From: DATAAP01 sp041690495
Lineage (GTDB): Bacteria > Pseudomonadota > Alphaproteobacteria > CACIAM-22H2
Direction of reading: 5' to 3'
Assembly: GCA_041690495.1 (NCBI GenBank)
Contig: JAWLHE010000016.1
Location: 1 to 58,685, forward strand
Length of the DNA: 58,685 nucleotides
In this document: positions 17,759 through 26,784 of the stretch, one piece after another
Numbering within the stretch: the first letter of the stretch is position 1
Layout: every line of letters begins with the position of its first letter
Program-made: the position numbers and the translations under genes
The notes under the pieces: generated by a model
What the model was told of the DNA's origin: nothing
The model's database searches: none
What the model saw: only the letters and a program-made list of their open reading frames with translations

Positions 17759-18568
17759 ATGCCGAAGGCGAGGAAGATCGCGAAAGCGCCGGCAAAGTCG
17801 GGGCGCGCAATGTCCGGACGCAAGGCCGGGCCGTCGCCGGCGGCGCAGGCGCGGCTCGATCTCGCCGCGGCGCTGCGCTGGGCGGCGCGGATGGGCCTCA
17901 ACGAGGGAGTCTGCAACCATTTCAGCCTGAAGGTCCCGGGGGCCGAGGATCGCTACCTGGTCAACCCGCATGCCCTGCACTGGGACGAGATCCGCGCCAG
18001 CGACCTGATCGTGGTCGACGGCGAGGGGCGCCATATCGAGGGGCGCCATACGATCGAGCCGACCGCGTTCTTCATCCACAGCCGCCTGCACCGCGCCCGG
18101 CCCGACGCGAAATGCGTGCTCCACACCCACATGCCCTATGCAACCGCGCTGACCAGCATCGAGGGCGGCCGGCTCGAGCCGTGCATCCAGGTGGCGCTGC
18201 GCTTTTACGGCGTGTGCGCCTATGACAGCGATTTCGGCGGCTACAACGGTCTGGCGCTCGACGACGCCGAGGGCGACCGCATGGCGCGCGCGCTCGGCGA
18301 CAAGCGCGTCCTGTTCCTCGAGAACCACGGCGTCATCGTTGTCGGGCCGAACGTCGCCGCCGCGTTTGACGACCTCTATTACCTGGAGCGCGCCGCCCAG
18401 GCACAGGTGCTGGCGATGTCGACCGGCCGGAAGCTCAAGCTGGTCGGCGGGAATGTCGCACGGGCAGTGCAGCAGCAGATCGAGCGCGACATCCCGGTCT
18501 ACTCGACCAATCATTTCGAGGCGCTGAAGCGCCTGCTCGACCGCGACGCGCCGGGCTGGCGGCGCTGA
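17759..18568 (+). CDS. Class II aldolase/adducin family protein
   Basis: A 269-residue protein. A Lys/Ala-rich leader of about 25 residues precedes a class II aldolase domain with GMNEG-like GLNEGVCNHFS, TEPTAFFIHSRLH, the zinc-binding HTHMPY pair, and LENHGVIVVG. Family members cleave or epimerise small sugar phosphates with a divalent metal held by three His. Members resembling this one are often of unknown substrate. GGAAAGGA lies about 11 bases before the ATG at 17759. The unusual basic leader is not part of the enzyme fold. Confidence 0.82.
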   Translation: MPKARKIAKAPAKSGRAMSGRKAGPSPAAQARLDLAAALRWAARMGLNEGVCNHFSLKVPGAEDRYLVNPHALHWDEIRASDLIVVDGEGRHIEGRHTIEPTAFFIHSRLHRARPDAKCVLHTHMPYATALTSIEGGRLEPCIQVALRFYGVCAYDSDFGGYNGLALDDAEGDRMARALGDKRVLFLENHGVIVVGPNVAAAFDDLYYLERAAQAQVLAMSTGRKLKLVGGNVARAVQQQIERDIPVYSTNHFEALKRLLDRDAPGWRR

Positions 18569-18813
18569 GCGGCTCAGGTTGGAGGAACAGCGCGAACTTC
18601 AGGCGAAGAGGGCTGCCTCGCGGCGCGCGCTTTCGCGGCCCGCGCGAATGCGACGAGGCGGTGTGCGACGGGCTCACCGCAATTGAGTCCCTGCTCTCGA
18701 GCGCGCCGATGCGTTGATCGGCTCCGCCACGACGCTTTCCTCCTCCGAAATACTCCCGCTGAATCAAAGCTCCGGGCGGGCCGAGGCTCCGGTAGGCGGC
18801 TAGGGCGGCGTGT

Positions 18814-19245
18814 TCACTTCGGCTCGAACTTGAGCGCGACACCGTTCATGCAGTAGCGCTGACCGGTCGGTTCCGGGCCATCGTCGAAGACGTGGCCGAG
18901 ATGGCCGCCGCAACGCCGGCAATGCACTTCGGTCCGGGTCATGAAGAAGCTGCGATCCGTCGTCGTTTCGACCGCATTCTCCAGGGGCTGCCAGAAGCTG
19001 GGCCAGCCCGTGCCGCTCTCGAACTTGGTGTCCGAGGCGAACAGCGGCAGGCCGCAGCCGGCGCATTCATATGTTCCGGCCCGCTTTTCGCTGTTGAGGG
19101 GGCTCGTGCCGGCCCGCTCTGTGCCGTGCTTGCGCAGCACCTTGAATTGATCGGGCGTCAGCGCGCGCTTCCATTCCGCCTCGCTCTTCTCGATCCGGTC
19201 CTCCGCCGGTCCCGCCTGTGTCGTACCCTGCGATGTGGTGCTCAT
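18814..19245 (-). CDS. msrB: Peptide-methionine (R)-S-oxide reductase MsrB
   Basis: A 143-residue cytoplasmic repair enzyme that reduces methionine-R-sulfoxide in proteins. Two zinc-binding CxxC pairs are present (CAGC and CRRC), as are SGTGWPSFW, GGHLGHVFDDGP and the catalytic cysteine in RYCMNGVAL. The start MSTTSQG at 19245 avoids an Arg/Lys-rich extension that would reach 19287. The gene stands alone, with about 245 bases to the plus-strand aldolase gene. Confidence 0.94.
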   Translation of the reverse strand: MSTTSQGTTQAGPAEDRIEKSEAEWKRALTPDQFKVLRKHGTERAGTSPLNSEKRAGTYECAGCGLPLFASDTKFESGTGWPSFWQPLENAVETTTDRSFFMTRTEVHCRRCGGHLGHVFDDGPEPTGQRYCMNGVALKFEPK

Positions 19246-19684
19246 GATCGCCTTCCTGCGCGTTGCCTGTTTGATCGGTCGCCGCAATGGGATCGCGACC
19301 CTGCAGATTTGCGCGTTGTCATCGCTCCGATCAACAGTCCATCCGCATCAAGCCGTGAGCGCGCTGTGCCGGCGGTGATGGACCCAGGGCCAGGCAGAGC
19401 TTCCGGCGCGACTGCACGTTCATCCGCCCGGCGGCCACGACGATCGAGCCGGAGCGCCGATTGCGGCGCCGCTTGCGGGCTGCCGAATCGCCATCGCGGG
19501 GGGCGCCGGCCTCAGACGGCCGCGACTGTCCGCAGCTCGAAGGCTCTCATTCCGACAGGGCTTTAGGAAATTATTGAGACGCCGATTTCGGGCCGTTTTT
19601 CAATGGATTAACTGTCAAGCAAGGTCTGCCGGGCATGGTACCCGCGGCGCGGTACGCGCCGACAAACTCAAGGGAAGATACTCG
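19246..19684. other. Intergenic region between divergent msrB and the Cache gene
   Basis: About 440 bases. I see no gene, tRNA or convincing promoter pair; reading frames here have no family character. It must carry the promoters of both flanking genes. An AAGGGA Shine-Dalgarno stands just before the ATG at 19685. Confidence 0.5.
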
Positions 19685-20140
19685 ATGAAGATGAAACTGT
19701 TGGCCGCTGTCGCGGCGGTTGCACTGACAGCCGGTGCCGCGAGCGCGCAGAGCAAAGCCACGGCACCGGAGGCCGAAGCGATGGTCAAGAAGGCTGTCGC
19801 CTTTCTCAAGCAGAACGGTCCGGACAAAGCCTATGCCGCCTTCCAGGACAAGAAGGGCTCGTTCGTCGACCGCGACCTCTACGTGGTTGTCTATTCGCTC
19901 GACGGCAAGTGCCTGTCGCACGGCGCCAACGCGAAGATGATCGGCAAGGACTTCTCCGAAGTCCAGGACGTAGACGGCAAGTACTACATCAAGGAGCGCA
20001 TGGCCCTCGCCAAGACCAAGCAGACGTTCTGGCAGGACTACAAGTTCACCAACCCGGTGACCAAGAAGATCGAACCGAAGCAGATGTACTGCGAGAAGGT
20101 CGATAGCAGCCTGGTCTGCGGCGGTATTTACAAGTCCTGA
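19685..20140 (+). CDS. Secreted single-Cache-domain protein
   Basis: A 151-residue protein with a Sec signal peptide (MKMKLLAAVAAVALTAGAASAQ, cleavage after ASA). The rest is a small Cache-type ligand-binding domain: residues with VVVYSLDGKCLSHGANAKMIG and VDGKYYIKE. Cache domains normally sit outside the membrane in chemoreceptors and kinases; here the domain is free in the periplasm. Three Cys remain in the mature part. It lies 67 bases before a methyl-accepting chemotaxis receptor gene on the same strand, suggesting a soluble ligand-binding partner; that is inference. Confidence 0.82.
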   Translation: MKMKLLAAVAAVALTAGAASAQSKATAPEAEAMVKKAVAFLKQNGPDKAYAAFQDKKGSFVDRDLYVVVYSLDGKCLSHGANAKMIGKDFSEVQDVDGKYYIKERMALAKTKQTFWQDYKFTNPVTKKIEPKQMYCEKVDSSLVCGGIYKS

Positions 20141-20207
20141 TGCGGGACCGATCGGGAGGCGTGCAGCGCGCGTCTCCCGATTTCTTCAGAAAGCGGAGAA
20201 TTTCAAC

Positions 20208-21905
20208 ATGCGGGCCTTCATCAATCTGTCGATCAGGGCAAAGGTGCTGTCGGTGCCCGGCGTCATGGTCGTACTGCTGCTCGGACTGGCAGCCTATGCC
20301 TTCTTCCTTCTGGGCGGCAACGAGAGCAAGGTCCGCGAGCTCAACAGCGGCATCGCCCGTCACGCTGCCACCCTTCTCGAATTCGAAAACCAGGCGCAGC
20401 GCTCGGTTGCCGCGCTCTATCGCCTGACATCGACGGCCGCCAATGAGAGCGACGAGGAGAAGCTCAACACCATGGCGAAGACCGTCAGCGGCGATCTCGA
20501 CAAATTCGCCGCACGGTTTCCGGCGGTGAAGGATGCGGCTGCCGGCGCCGGCGTGGCGCAGGAGAAGATCGCCGCACTCGACGCCGGCTTTGTCGCATAC
20601 GTGAAGGCGGCGAAGTTCGTCATCGACATGGCGACGAGCGACGCGAGTGCGGCGCTCACCTTCATGACCGGGGCCGAGCGCAAGTTCGGGGACGTCGACA
20701 AGATGATCGAGGAGGTCAGCGCCACCCTCAATGCCGAACGCGACGGCGTGCTGTCGTCCATCTATGCAGGCATGGCGCAGGGCCGCGCGATCTTCGTCGC
20801 GGTCAGCCTCGCGATCGCGACGCTGGCGATGGCGGTTTCGTTTTTCGTCAGCCGCGTGATCTCGCGGCCGATCGTGGACATGACCCGTGCCCTTGGCCGC
20901 ATCGCCGAGAAGGATTACAGCGGCGATGTACCGGCGCTCGGCCAGCACGACGAGATCGGCCGCATGGCCGAGGCCGTGAACGTGCTCAAGGACCGCAGCA
21001 TCACCGCGGACCGCCTCGACGAGGAGCGCCGCCAGGCGAGCGAGGCGAACGAGCGGCGGGCCGGCCGCCTCGCGGAACTCACCCATGCCTTCGAGCAGAG
21101 CGTGGGCGGCATCGTCCAGGCGGTCTCGGCCGGCTCGACCGAGATGCGCGCCAACGCCGAGACTCTGGCCGCCACCGCCGAGCAGACCAGCGAGCAATGC
21201 CAGGCGGTCGCATCCGCCTCGGAACAGGCGACGGGCAATGCCCAGACCGTGTCATCGGCGGCCGAGGAGCTGACGTCGTCGATCGCCGAGATCGGCCGCC
21301 AGGTCGCGCATTCGGCGCAGATCACGTCGAAGGCCGTCGACGAGGCGACCCAGACCAACGAGACGGTCAAGGGCCTCGCCGAGGCGGCGCAGAAGATCGG
21401 GCAGGTGGTCAGCATCATCAACGAGATCGCCAGTCAGACCAACCTGCTGGCCCTCAACGCGACAATCGAGGCAGCGCGCGCGGGCGAAGCGGGCAAGGGC
21501 TTCGCGGTCGTGGCGAGCGAGGTCAAGTCGCTGGCCAACCAGACGGCCAAGGCGACCGAGGAGATCGGCGCGCAGATCGCCTCGATTCAGCAGGTCACCG
21601 GCGAGGCGGTGTCGGCGATCGGCAGGATCGGCACCACCATCGGCGAGATCAACCAGATCGCAACCACGATCGCCTCGGCGGTCGAGGAACAGGGTGCTGC
21701 GACGCAGGAGATCGCGCGCAATGTCCAGGAGGCGGCGACGCGCACCCAGGAGGTCTCGTCCAATATCGGTGGCGTCACACTGGCGGCGGGCAAGACCGGC
21801 GATGCTGCCGGCGTCATGCTGGATGCGGCCGGCGACCTCGCCAGGCAGTCCGAGGACTTGCGCAAGCAGGTCGACGACTTCCTCGCCGGCGTGCGCGCGG
21901 CCTGA
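20208..21905 (+). CDS. Methyl-accepting chemotaxis protein
   Basis: A 565-residue inner-membrane chemoreceptor. It has a first membrane span at about 12-35 and a helical periplasmic sensor of about 150 residues (four-helix-bundle type). A second span lies at about 190-212, followed by HAMP (to about 262) and the cytoplasmic signalling hairpin. The tip is around residue 405-430 and reads NEIASQTNLLALNATIEAARAGE, the CheA/CheW contact. It signals to the flagellar motor through CheA. No CheR-binding pentapeptide is seen at the C-terminus (DDFLAGVRAA). CGGAGA precedes the ATG. Confidence 0.92.
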   Translation: MRAFINLSIRAKVLSVPGVMVVLLLGLAAYAFFLLGGNESKVRELNSGIARHAATLLEFENQAQRSVAALYRLTSTAANESDEEKLNTMAKTVSGDLDKFAARFPAVKDAAAGAGVAQEKIAALDAGFVAYVKAAKFVIDMATSDASAALTFMTGAERKFGDVDKMIEEVSATLNAERDGVLSSIYAGMAQGRAIFVAVSLAIATLAMAVSFFVSRVISRPIVDMTRALGRIAEKDYSGDVPALGQHDEIGRMAEAVNVLKDRSITADRLDEERRQASEANERRAGRLAELTHAFEQSVGGIVQAVSAGSTEMRANAETLAATAEQTSEQCQAVASASEQATGNAQTVSSAAEELTSSIAEIGRQVAHSAQITSKAVDEATQTNETVKGLAEAAQKIGQVVSIINEIASQTNLLALNATIEAARAGEAGKGFAVVASEVKSLANQTAKATEEIGAQIASIQQVTGEAVSAIGRIGTTIGEINQIATTIASAVEEQGAATQEIARNVQEAATRTQEVSSNIGGVTLAAGKTGDAAGVMLDAAGDLARQSEDLRKQVDDFLAGVRAA

Positions 21906-21922
21906 CGCGCCGGATCGGCAGC

Positions 21923-21954
21923 GAAGGACGGTTTCTTCCGAGAGACCGTCCTTC
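21923..21954 (+). terminator. Candidate terminator after the chemoreceptor gene
   Basis: A perfect 10-bp stem, GAAGGACGGT / ACCGTCCTTC, with a 12-base loop, starts 18 bases after the receptor stop. It is followed by TGCTTGTG, so the U tract is poor, but position and stem quality support a terminator. Confidence 0.6.
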
Positions 21955-22042
21955 TGCTTGTGCGGCCGCCGGCCTTCCTACTTGAGATTGCCGCGGGTTC
22001 GCGACAGAGTGCCGGCGCACGAACACTTGTCTCCGAGGCCAC

Positions 22043-22744
22043 GTGGCGACACGCAATCGTCGAAGCAGAAAGGCCGCTCCGGACCTTCCGCCGGGCGCGG
22101 AGAAGCTGGGGCTGGCCGACCGCGCCCGGCTGATGCTGCAGGAGATGATCGTAACGCTCGATCTGCCGCCCGGCAGTGTCTGGTCGGAGACGGAGCTCAG
22201 CCGGAAGATCGGCATAGGCAGGACGCCGGTGCGCGAGGCGCTGAAGCGTCTCGAGGCGGACCATCTCGTCGATATCATCCGTCGGCACGGCGCGCGCATC
22301 GCCGAAGTCAACATCGAGCAGCAGCTCATGCTGCTCGAGTTGCGGCGCGAGCTCGAAGGGTTGATCGCGACCCGCGCCGCGCGCCGCTGCAGCAAGGCCG
22401 AGCAGAAGCGTTTTCTCGAGCTTGCCAGGGAGCTGCGCCGCGTCGGCAAGAGTGGGGACGTCATGGCGTTCGTGCGCGTGCACGACCGTGCGTCGCGGTT
22501 CGCGGCGACTTGCGCGCGCAACACATTCGCAGCGGCGGCTTTGGCGCCGTGCGTGGCGATGTCGTATCGCTTCTATTACCTGCATTACCGGCACGTGCAG
22601 GATCTTGACCGTGCGACACGCTTTCACGCCGACATAATGGAGGCGATCGCCGCGGGCGACGAGAAGCGGGCCGCTGCCGCGGTGGACCGCCTCATCGACT
22701 ATGTCGAACGCTATACCCGCGCGACCGTAGACGGGCGCTTCTGA
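22043..22744 (+). CDS. GntR family transcriptional regulator (FadR/FCD subfamily)
   Basis: A 233-residue regulator starting at GTG. An N-terminal winged helix-turn-helix (about 25-90) has LSRKIGIGRTPVREALKRLEADHLV, and a C-terminal all-helical FCD ligand domain follows. FCD members bind small carboxylates, often with a metal. It lies just upstream of, and on the same strand as, the TRAP transporter and PhyH genes, so it probably controls them. An inverted repeat overlaps the candidate -35 of that operon at 22766-22784. Confidence 0.88.
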   Translation: MATRNRRSRKAAPDLPPGAEKLGLADRARLMLQEMIVTLDLPPGSVWSETELSRKIGIGRTPVREALKRLEADHLVDIIRRHGARIAEVNIEQQLMLLELRRELEGLIATRAARRCSKAEQKRFLELARELRRVGKSGDVMAFVRVHDRASRFAATCARNTFAAAALAPCVAMSYRFYYLHYRHVQDLDRATRFHADIMEAIAAGDEKRAAAAVDRLIDYVERYTRATVDGRF

Positions 22745-22765
22745 ACTCTAATTTGCCGTGTGCAT

Positions 22766-22784
22766 GCAAGTGCGATTGACTTGC
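22766..22784. promoter_or_regulatory. Inverted repeat over the -35 box, candidate operator
   Basis: A perfect 6-bp inverted repeat, GCAAGT-N7-ACTTGC, overlaps the candidate -35 hexamer TTGACT. The palindrome TGCATGCA (22761-22768) abuts it. The position suits repression by the GntR regulator encoded immediately upstream. Confidence 0.45.
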
Positions 22785-22805
22785 GCTTCGGCGTCTCAGT
22801 AACAT
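22776..22805 (+). promoter_or_regulatory. Candidate sigma-70-type promoter of the first TRAP operon
   Basis: TTGACT (22776-22781), an 18-base spacer and TAACAT (22800-22805), 46 bases before the dctP start. It is the best -35/-10 pair in the 107-base gap. Confidence 0.45.
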
Positions 22806-22851
22806 GTCACTAACATACTGAAATAGCCATGCAACGAGGGAGAAACGCCAG

Positions 22852-23892
22852 ATGACCAGACATGCAAGCCGTCGACGGTTCCTCAAGGGCGCGACGGCGG
22901 GGGCCGCTGCCGCGGCAATCGGTGCGCCGGCGATCGTCAGCGCACAGCAGACCGCCAAGTGGCGCTGCCAGTCCATGTGGAGCGCCTCCGAACTCACCTA
23001 CAAGGCATTCGAGGATTTCTGCGGCCGGATCAAGAAGTTGACCAACAACAGGCTCGAGATCGAGCCGTTTCCCGCCGGCGCCGTGACGGGTGTGTTCGAA
23101 ACCCTCGACGCCGTCTCTGCCGGCGTGCTGCAGGCGCAGTCCTCGGCGCCGGTCTACTGGACCGGCAAGGACGCCGGATTCGCCGTGCTCGGCGACCTCA
23201 ATTTCGGCTACACGCATCCATGGCAGGCCGAGGCGTTCTTCTATCATCGCGGCGGCCTCGACATGCTGCGAGAGGCTTATGCCAAGCACAACATCTACCC
23301 GGTCGGGGTAACCTGGTGGGGCGTCGAGTCGATCGTGTCGAAGCGCCCGATCAGGACGATGGAGGAGTTCAAGGGCATCAAGTTCCGCTCGCCGCAAGGC
23401 ATGACCGCCGAGGTGCTGACCAAACTGGGCGCCTCGATCGTCGTCATCCCGGGCGGCGAAGTCTATTCGGCGCTGGACAAGGGCGTGGTCGACGCGGCGG
23501 ACTGGGGCACGCTGTCGATGAACCAGCGCATGGGCTTCTTCGAGGTGGCGAAGCATCCGGTGATCGTCGGTCATTCGATGCCGATCCAGGAGTTCGCGGT
23601 CAACACGGCGGCGTGGCGGGCGCTGCCGGATGACGTGAAGGCGATCGTCACCACCGCCGTGCGCGAATGGACCTGGGACCAGGTGCAGCGTGTCGCCGTC
23701 GACGACGTCCGCGCCAACAAGGAACTCCACGCGAAGAACGTCACCTTCCAGTCCTGGAGCGAAAGCGAGCTGGCCCGCATCCGCGGCCTCGCGCAGAAGA
23801 CCTGGGAAGAGTGGTCGAAGAAGACGCCGCTGGCCAAGAAGGCCTACGACGCGCAGATCGCCTGGCTCAAGGATCTCGGCGCGCTCGCGTGA
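22852..23892 (+). CDS. dctP: TRAP transporter substrate-binding protein DctP (Tat-exported)
   Basis: A 346-residue periplasmic receptor for a TRAP importer. It carries a twin-arginine signal SRRRFLKG (residues 6-13) followed by an Ala-rich core ending VSAQQ. The body has the DctP/mannitol-chloroaromatic-type pattern, including FKGIKFRSPQG and GGEVYSALDKGVVDAADWG, the region that contains the conserved dimer and ligand-binding arginine. The twin-arginine signal implies export already folded. Its stop overlaps the dctQ GTG start (GTGA). Substrates of the family are mostly carboxylates; the ligand here is unknown. Confidence 0.9.
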   Translation: MTRHASRRRFLKGATAGAAAAAIGAPAIVSAQQTAKWRCQSMWSASELTYKAFEDFCGRIKKLTNNRLEIEPFPAGAVTGVFETLDAVSAGVLQAQSSAPVYWTGKDAGFAVLGDLNFGYTHPWQAEAFFYHRGGLDMLREAYAKHNIYPVGVTWWGVESIVSKRPIRTMEEFKGIKFRSPQGMTAEVLTKLGASIVVIPGGEVYSALDKGVVDAADWGTLSMNQRMGFFEVAKHPVIVGHSMPIQEFAVNTAAWRALPDDVKAIVTTAVREWTWDQVQRVAVDDVRANKELHAKNVTFQSWSESELARIRGLAQKTWEEWSKKTPLAKKAYDAQIAWLKDLGALA

Positions 23893-24458
23893 GCGACGGC
23901 ATCGATGCGGGCGCCGCGGGCGGAGAGCCCCGGCGCCCGATTCCGCCATCAGGAGTCGCGCGCCTCTTCGCCTGGATCGACTGCGTCAACTACTGGGTCG
24001 GCACCACGTGGGCGATGACGGTGATCGTGGTCACGGCGGCGGTCGTCTACGAGGTGGTCGCACGCACCACGTTCGGGCAGCCAACGGTCTGGAGCAACGA
24101 GGTCACGATCTATGTGTCGGCCTGCGCCTATCTGGTGGCGGGCGGCTACGCCATGCTTTACCGCCAGCACGTCCGCATCGATGTATTCTATGTCGTGGCG
24201 TCTCGGGCCAACCAGCGCCGGCTGGATGTCGTGACGTTCGTCTTCTTTGCGGCCTATTGCCTGACCCTGATCGTGGTCGGAGGCGAGCAGGCGTGGGCCT
24301 CGTTCCTTCAGTCGGAGACGACCGGAACGCCGTGGAATCCGCCGATCTGGCCGGTCAAGGCGATGATTCCCGTCTCCGGTGCGCTGCTGCTTGCGCAAGG
24401 CACGGCCAACCTCTTGCGCGACCTGGGTTTCGGCGCGGCGCAAGGTGACGCGCAATGA
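23889..24458 (+). CDS. dctQ: TRAP transporter small membrane subunit DctQ
   Basis: A 189-residue protein with four predicted membrane spans, starting at GTG 23889. It contains the DctQ-type WSNEVTIYVSACAYLVAGGYAM and HVRIDVFYV segments. With DctM it forms the sodium-coupled membrane part that receives ligand from DctP. It overlaps its neighbours by four bases on both sides. Confidence 0.88.
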   Translation: MSDGIDAGAAGGEPRRPIPPSGVARLFAWIDCVNYWVGTTWAMTVIVVTAAVVYEVVARTTFGQPTVWSNEVTIYVSACAYLVAGGYAMLYRQHVRIDVFYVVASRANQRRLDVVTFVFFAAYCLTLIVVGGEQAWASFLQSETTGTPWNPPIWPVKAMIPVSGALLLAQGTANLLRDLGFGAAQGDAQ

Positions 24459-25771
24459 GCATCGGCCTGCTCAGCCTTCTCTTTGTCGCGGTCTTCATTG
24501 TCCTCCTGATCGCAGGCCTGCCGCTGGCCTTCGCGACCGGCGCGGTCGCCGTCATCTTTACCTATTTTCTGTTCGGCGAGCCCGGCCTGACCCTGATCGT
24601 CAGCCGCATCTTCACCCTGATGGGCAATTATGTGCTCGTCTCGGTGCCGCTGTTCATCTTCATGGCCTGCATCCTCGAGCGCGCCGGAGTCGCGGAGGAC
24701 ATCTTCAGGGCGGTCCATGTCTGGGCCGGACGCCTGCGCGGCGGCCTGGCCGCGGCGGTGATCGTGTCCTGCGCGCTGATGGCGGCAATGGTCGGCGTGA
24801 TCGGCGCCGAGATCGTGACGATGGGCGTCGTCGCTCTGCCGGCCATGCTGTCGCGCGGCTACAAGAAGGACATAGCGCTCGGCTGCATCTGTGCGGGCGG
24901 CGGCCTCTCGACGCTGATTCCGCCGAGCGTCGTCTTCATCATGTACGGGCTCACCGCCGGCGTGTCGATCGGACAGCTCTACACCGCGGGCATCCTGCCG
25001 GGCCTGCTGCTCGCAAGCCTCTTCATCGCCTACATCCTGATCCGCTGTTATCTCGATCCGAGTCAGGCCCCCGCCGCGACCGACGACGACCTGCAGCTTT
25101 CGTTTATCGAAAAGCTTGCGCTTATGCGGACGCTGATCCTGCCGGGGGGTGTTGCCTTCAGCGTGCTCGGCTCACTCTATTTCGGCTGGGCGACCCCGAC
25201 CGAGGCGGCGGGCGTCGGAGCCGTCGGCGCGGCGATCGCCGCCGCGTTCAATCGCCGCCTCACCTGGGCCTCGGTGTCCAAAGCTGCCGTCGACACCGCG
25301 AAGGTGACGGCGATGCTGTACTGGCTCTTCTTCGGCTCGTCGGCGCTGATCGGCGTCTACACGCTGGCGGGAGGTACCCGCCTCATCCAGGACGCCATGA
25401 CCAACCTGCCGGTGTCGCCGCTGGGCGTGATCATCCTGATCCAGGTGGTGTGGATCATCCTCGGCTGCTTCATCGACTGGATCGGCATCCTGCTGCTGAC
25501 GGCGCCGATCTTCGTGCCGGTGGCGAGCAAGCTCGGCTTCGACCCGGTCTGGCTGGGCGTCCTGTTCTGCATGAACATGCAGATCTCGTACATTTCCCCG
25601 CCATTCGGGCCGGCCGCCTTCTACCTCAAGGGGGTGACGCCGCCGGGCGTCACCCTCGGCGACATCTTCCGATCGATCTGGCCGTATCTCGGGCTGCAGA
25701 TCCTGGCGCTCGGGCTGGTCATCGCATTCCCGCAGATCGCGTTGTGGCTGCCGAGCACGATGGTGCGTTGA
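24455..25771 (+). CDS. dctM: TRAP transporter large membrane subunit DctM
   Basis: A 438-residue, roughly 12-span transport subunit. Characteristic stretches are LAGLPLAF-like LIAGLPLAFATGAVAV, LIPPSVVFIMYG and CFIDWIGILLLTAPIFVPV. It moves the DctP-bound substrate with sodium. It starts in an ATGA overlap with dctQ and is followed 32 bases later by the dioxygenase gene, implying co-transcription. Confidence 0.92.
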   Translation: MSIGLLSLLFVAVFIVLLIAGLPLAFATGAVAVIFTYFLFGEPGLTLIVSRIFTLMGNYVLVSVPLFIFMACILERAGVAEDIFRAVHVWAGRLRGGLAAAVIVSCALMAAMVGVIGAEIVTMGVVALPAMLSRGYKKDIALGCICAGGGLSTLIPPSVVFIMYGLTAGVSIGQLYTAGILPGLLLASLFIAYILIRCYLDPSQAPAATDDDLQLSFIEKLALMRTLILPGGVAFSVLGSLYFGWATPTEAAGVGAVGAAIAAAFNRRLTWASVSKAAVDTAKVTAMLYWLFFGSSALIGVYTLAGGTRLIQDAMTNLPVSPLGVIILIQVVWIILGCFIDWIGILLLTAPIFVPVASKLGFDPVWLGVLFCMNMQISYISPPFGPAAFYLKGVTPPGVTLGDIFRSIWPYLGLQILALGLVIAFPQIALWLPSTMVR

Positions 25772-25803
25772 GCGCATTCCGAATCAAAGAAGGAGTATAC
25801 GCC

Positions 25804-26661
25804 ATGCCGAAAATCCTCACCCAGGCGCAGGTCGACCAGTACTGGCGCGATGGCTATGTGCCGCGCGTACGCGTGATGTCGGTCGAGGACGCCATTGCGA
25901 TCCGCGCGCGGCTGGAGGCGCACGAGCGCGAAGCGGGCGGCCCGCTGCGCGGCGACCTCCGCCACAAATCGCACCTGCTGTTCACCTGGCTGAACGACCT
26001 GGTGCGCAAGGACGCGATCGTCGACGCCATCGAGGATCTCTACGGACCCAACCTGCTGTGCTGGACATCGAACTTCTTCATCAAGGAGGGGCGCAACCCC
26101 GCCTTCGTGTCGTGGCATCAGGATTCGACCTACTGGGGGCTCAGCTCGCCTGACGTGGTGACGGCGTGGATTGCGCTGTCGTCCAGCAACAAGGCGAACG
26201 GCGCGATGGAGGTGATCCCCGGCTCGCACACCATGGACCAGATCCCGCACCGCGATACGTTCGACAAGAACAATCTGCTGACGCGCGGTCAGGAGATCGC
26301 GGTCGAGGTCGATCAGTCCAAGGCGGTGCGGCTCGACCTCGAGCCCGGCGAGATATCGCTCCACCACGTGCGGCTCGTTCACGGCTCGCCGCCCAACCCG
26401 TCGAACGAGCGGCGCATCGGCTTCGCGGTCCGCTACATTCCGACCCATGTCCGCCAGATCGAGGGCGACGACAGCGCCACCCTGGTGCGCGGCGTCGACG
26501 AATTCCGCACCTTCGAGCACGAGCCGCGACCGACCCGGGACATGGAGCCGGCCTTCGTGGCGCTCCACAAGAAAATCACGGAGCGGAACGCCAAGATCCT
26601 GTACCGCGGCACCAAAGTGCAGAGCTACAACGATCCTGACGCGATGCGCAGCGCCGGCTAG
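25804..26661 (+). CDS. Phytanoyl-CoA dioxygenase (PhyH) family protein
   Basis: A 285-residue Fe(II)/2-oxoglutarate dioxygenase. The facial triad is visible as H105-x-D107 in SWHQD and a distal H193 in VHGSPPN, with R203/R204 (NERRIGF) placed to hold 2-oxoglutarate. AAGGAG precedes the ATG. It shares with the gene at 48410 an N-terminal PKIL and a C-terminal LVRGVD-aromatic-R-x-x-(D/E)HEP signature. Family members hydroxylate very diverse small molecules. Its place directly after the TRAP genes suggests it acts on the imported compound; that is inference. Confidence 0.88.
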   Translation: MPKILTQAQVDQYWRDGYVPRVRVMSVEDAIAIRARLEAHEREAGGPLRGDLRHKSHLLFTWLNDLVRKDAIVDAIEDLYGPNLLCWTSNFFIKEGRNPAFVSWHQDSTYWGLSSPDVVTAWIALSSSNKANGAMEVIPGSHTMDQIPHRDTFDKNNLLTRGQEIAVEVDQSKAVRLDLEPGEISLHHVRLVHGSPPNPSNERRIGFAVRYIPTHVRQIEGDDSATLVRGVDEFRTFEHEPRPTRDMEPAFVALHKKITERNAKILYRGTKVQSYNDPDAMRSAG

Positions 26662-26763
26662 CGCGCCTGCCGGGAGCCACGCCGCACCGACGCTCCGAAC
26701 GCGCAGGTCGGGGACGGCGCTCGCCATATCCCGCTACCTGCCGCACCCGGCGGGGAGCGGAAT

Positions 26764-26784
26764 GTTCACCGCAGCGGGGTGAAC
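26764..26784. repeat. Inverted repeat between convergent genes
   Basis: GTTCACC and GGTGAAC form a perfect 7-bp stem with a 7-base loop, in the 218-base gap where the PhyH gene and the LacI gene converge. No T run follows on either strand. It may stop or stabilise transcripts from both sides. Confidence 0.4.

Noticed and set aside
18435..18842. 135-residue minus-strand frame between the aldolase and msrB genes
   Set aside because: It overlaps both real genes and is Ser/Arg-rich with no motif.
25790..25803. GTATAC before the first PhyH gene as a third GntR operator
   Set aside because: It lies in the ribosome-binding region inside an operon and lacks the flanking T and A of TNGTATACNA.
24379..26661. 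A 760-residue frame ending in the PhyH protein
   Set aside because: The N-terminal 475 residues are DctM in another frame; AAGGAG and ATG at 25804 mark the real start.
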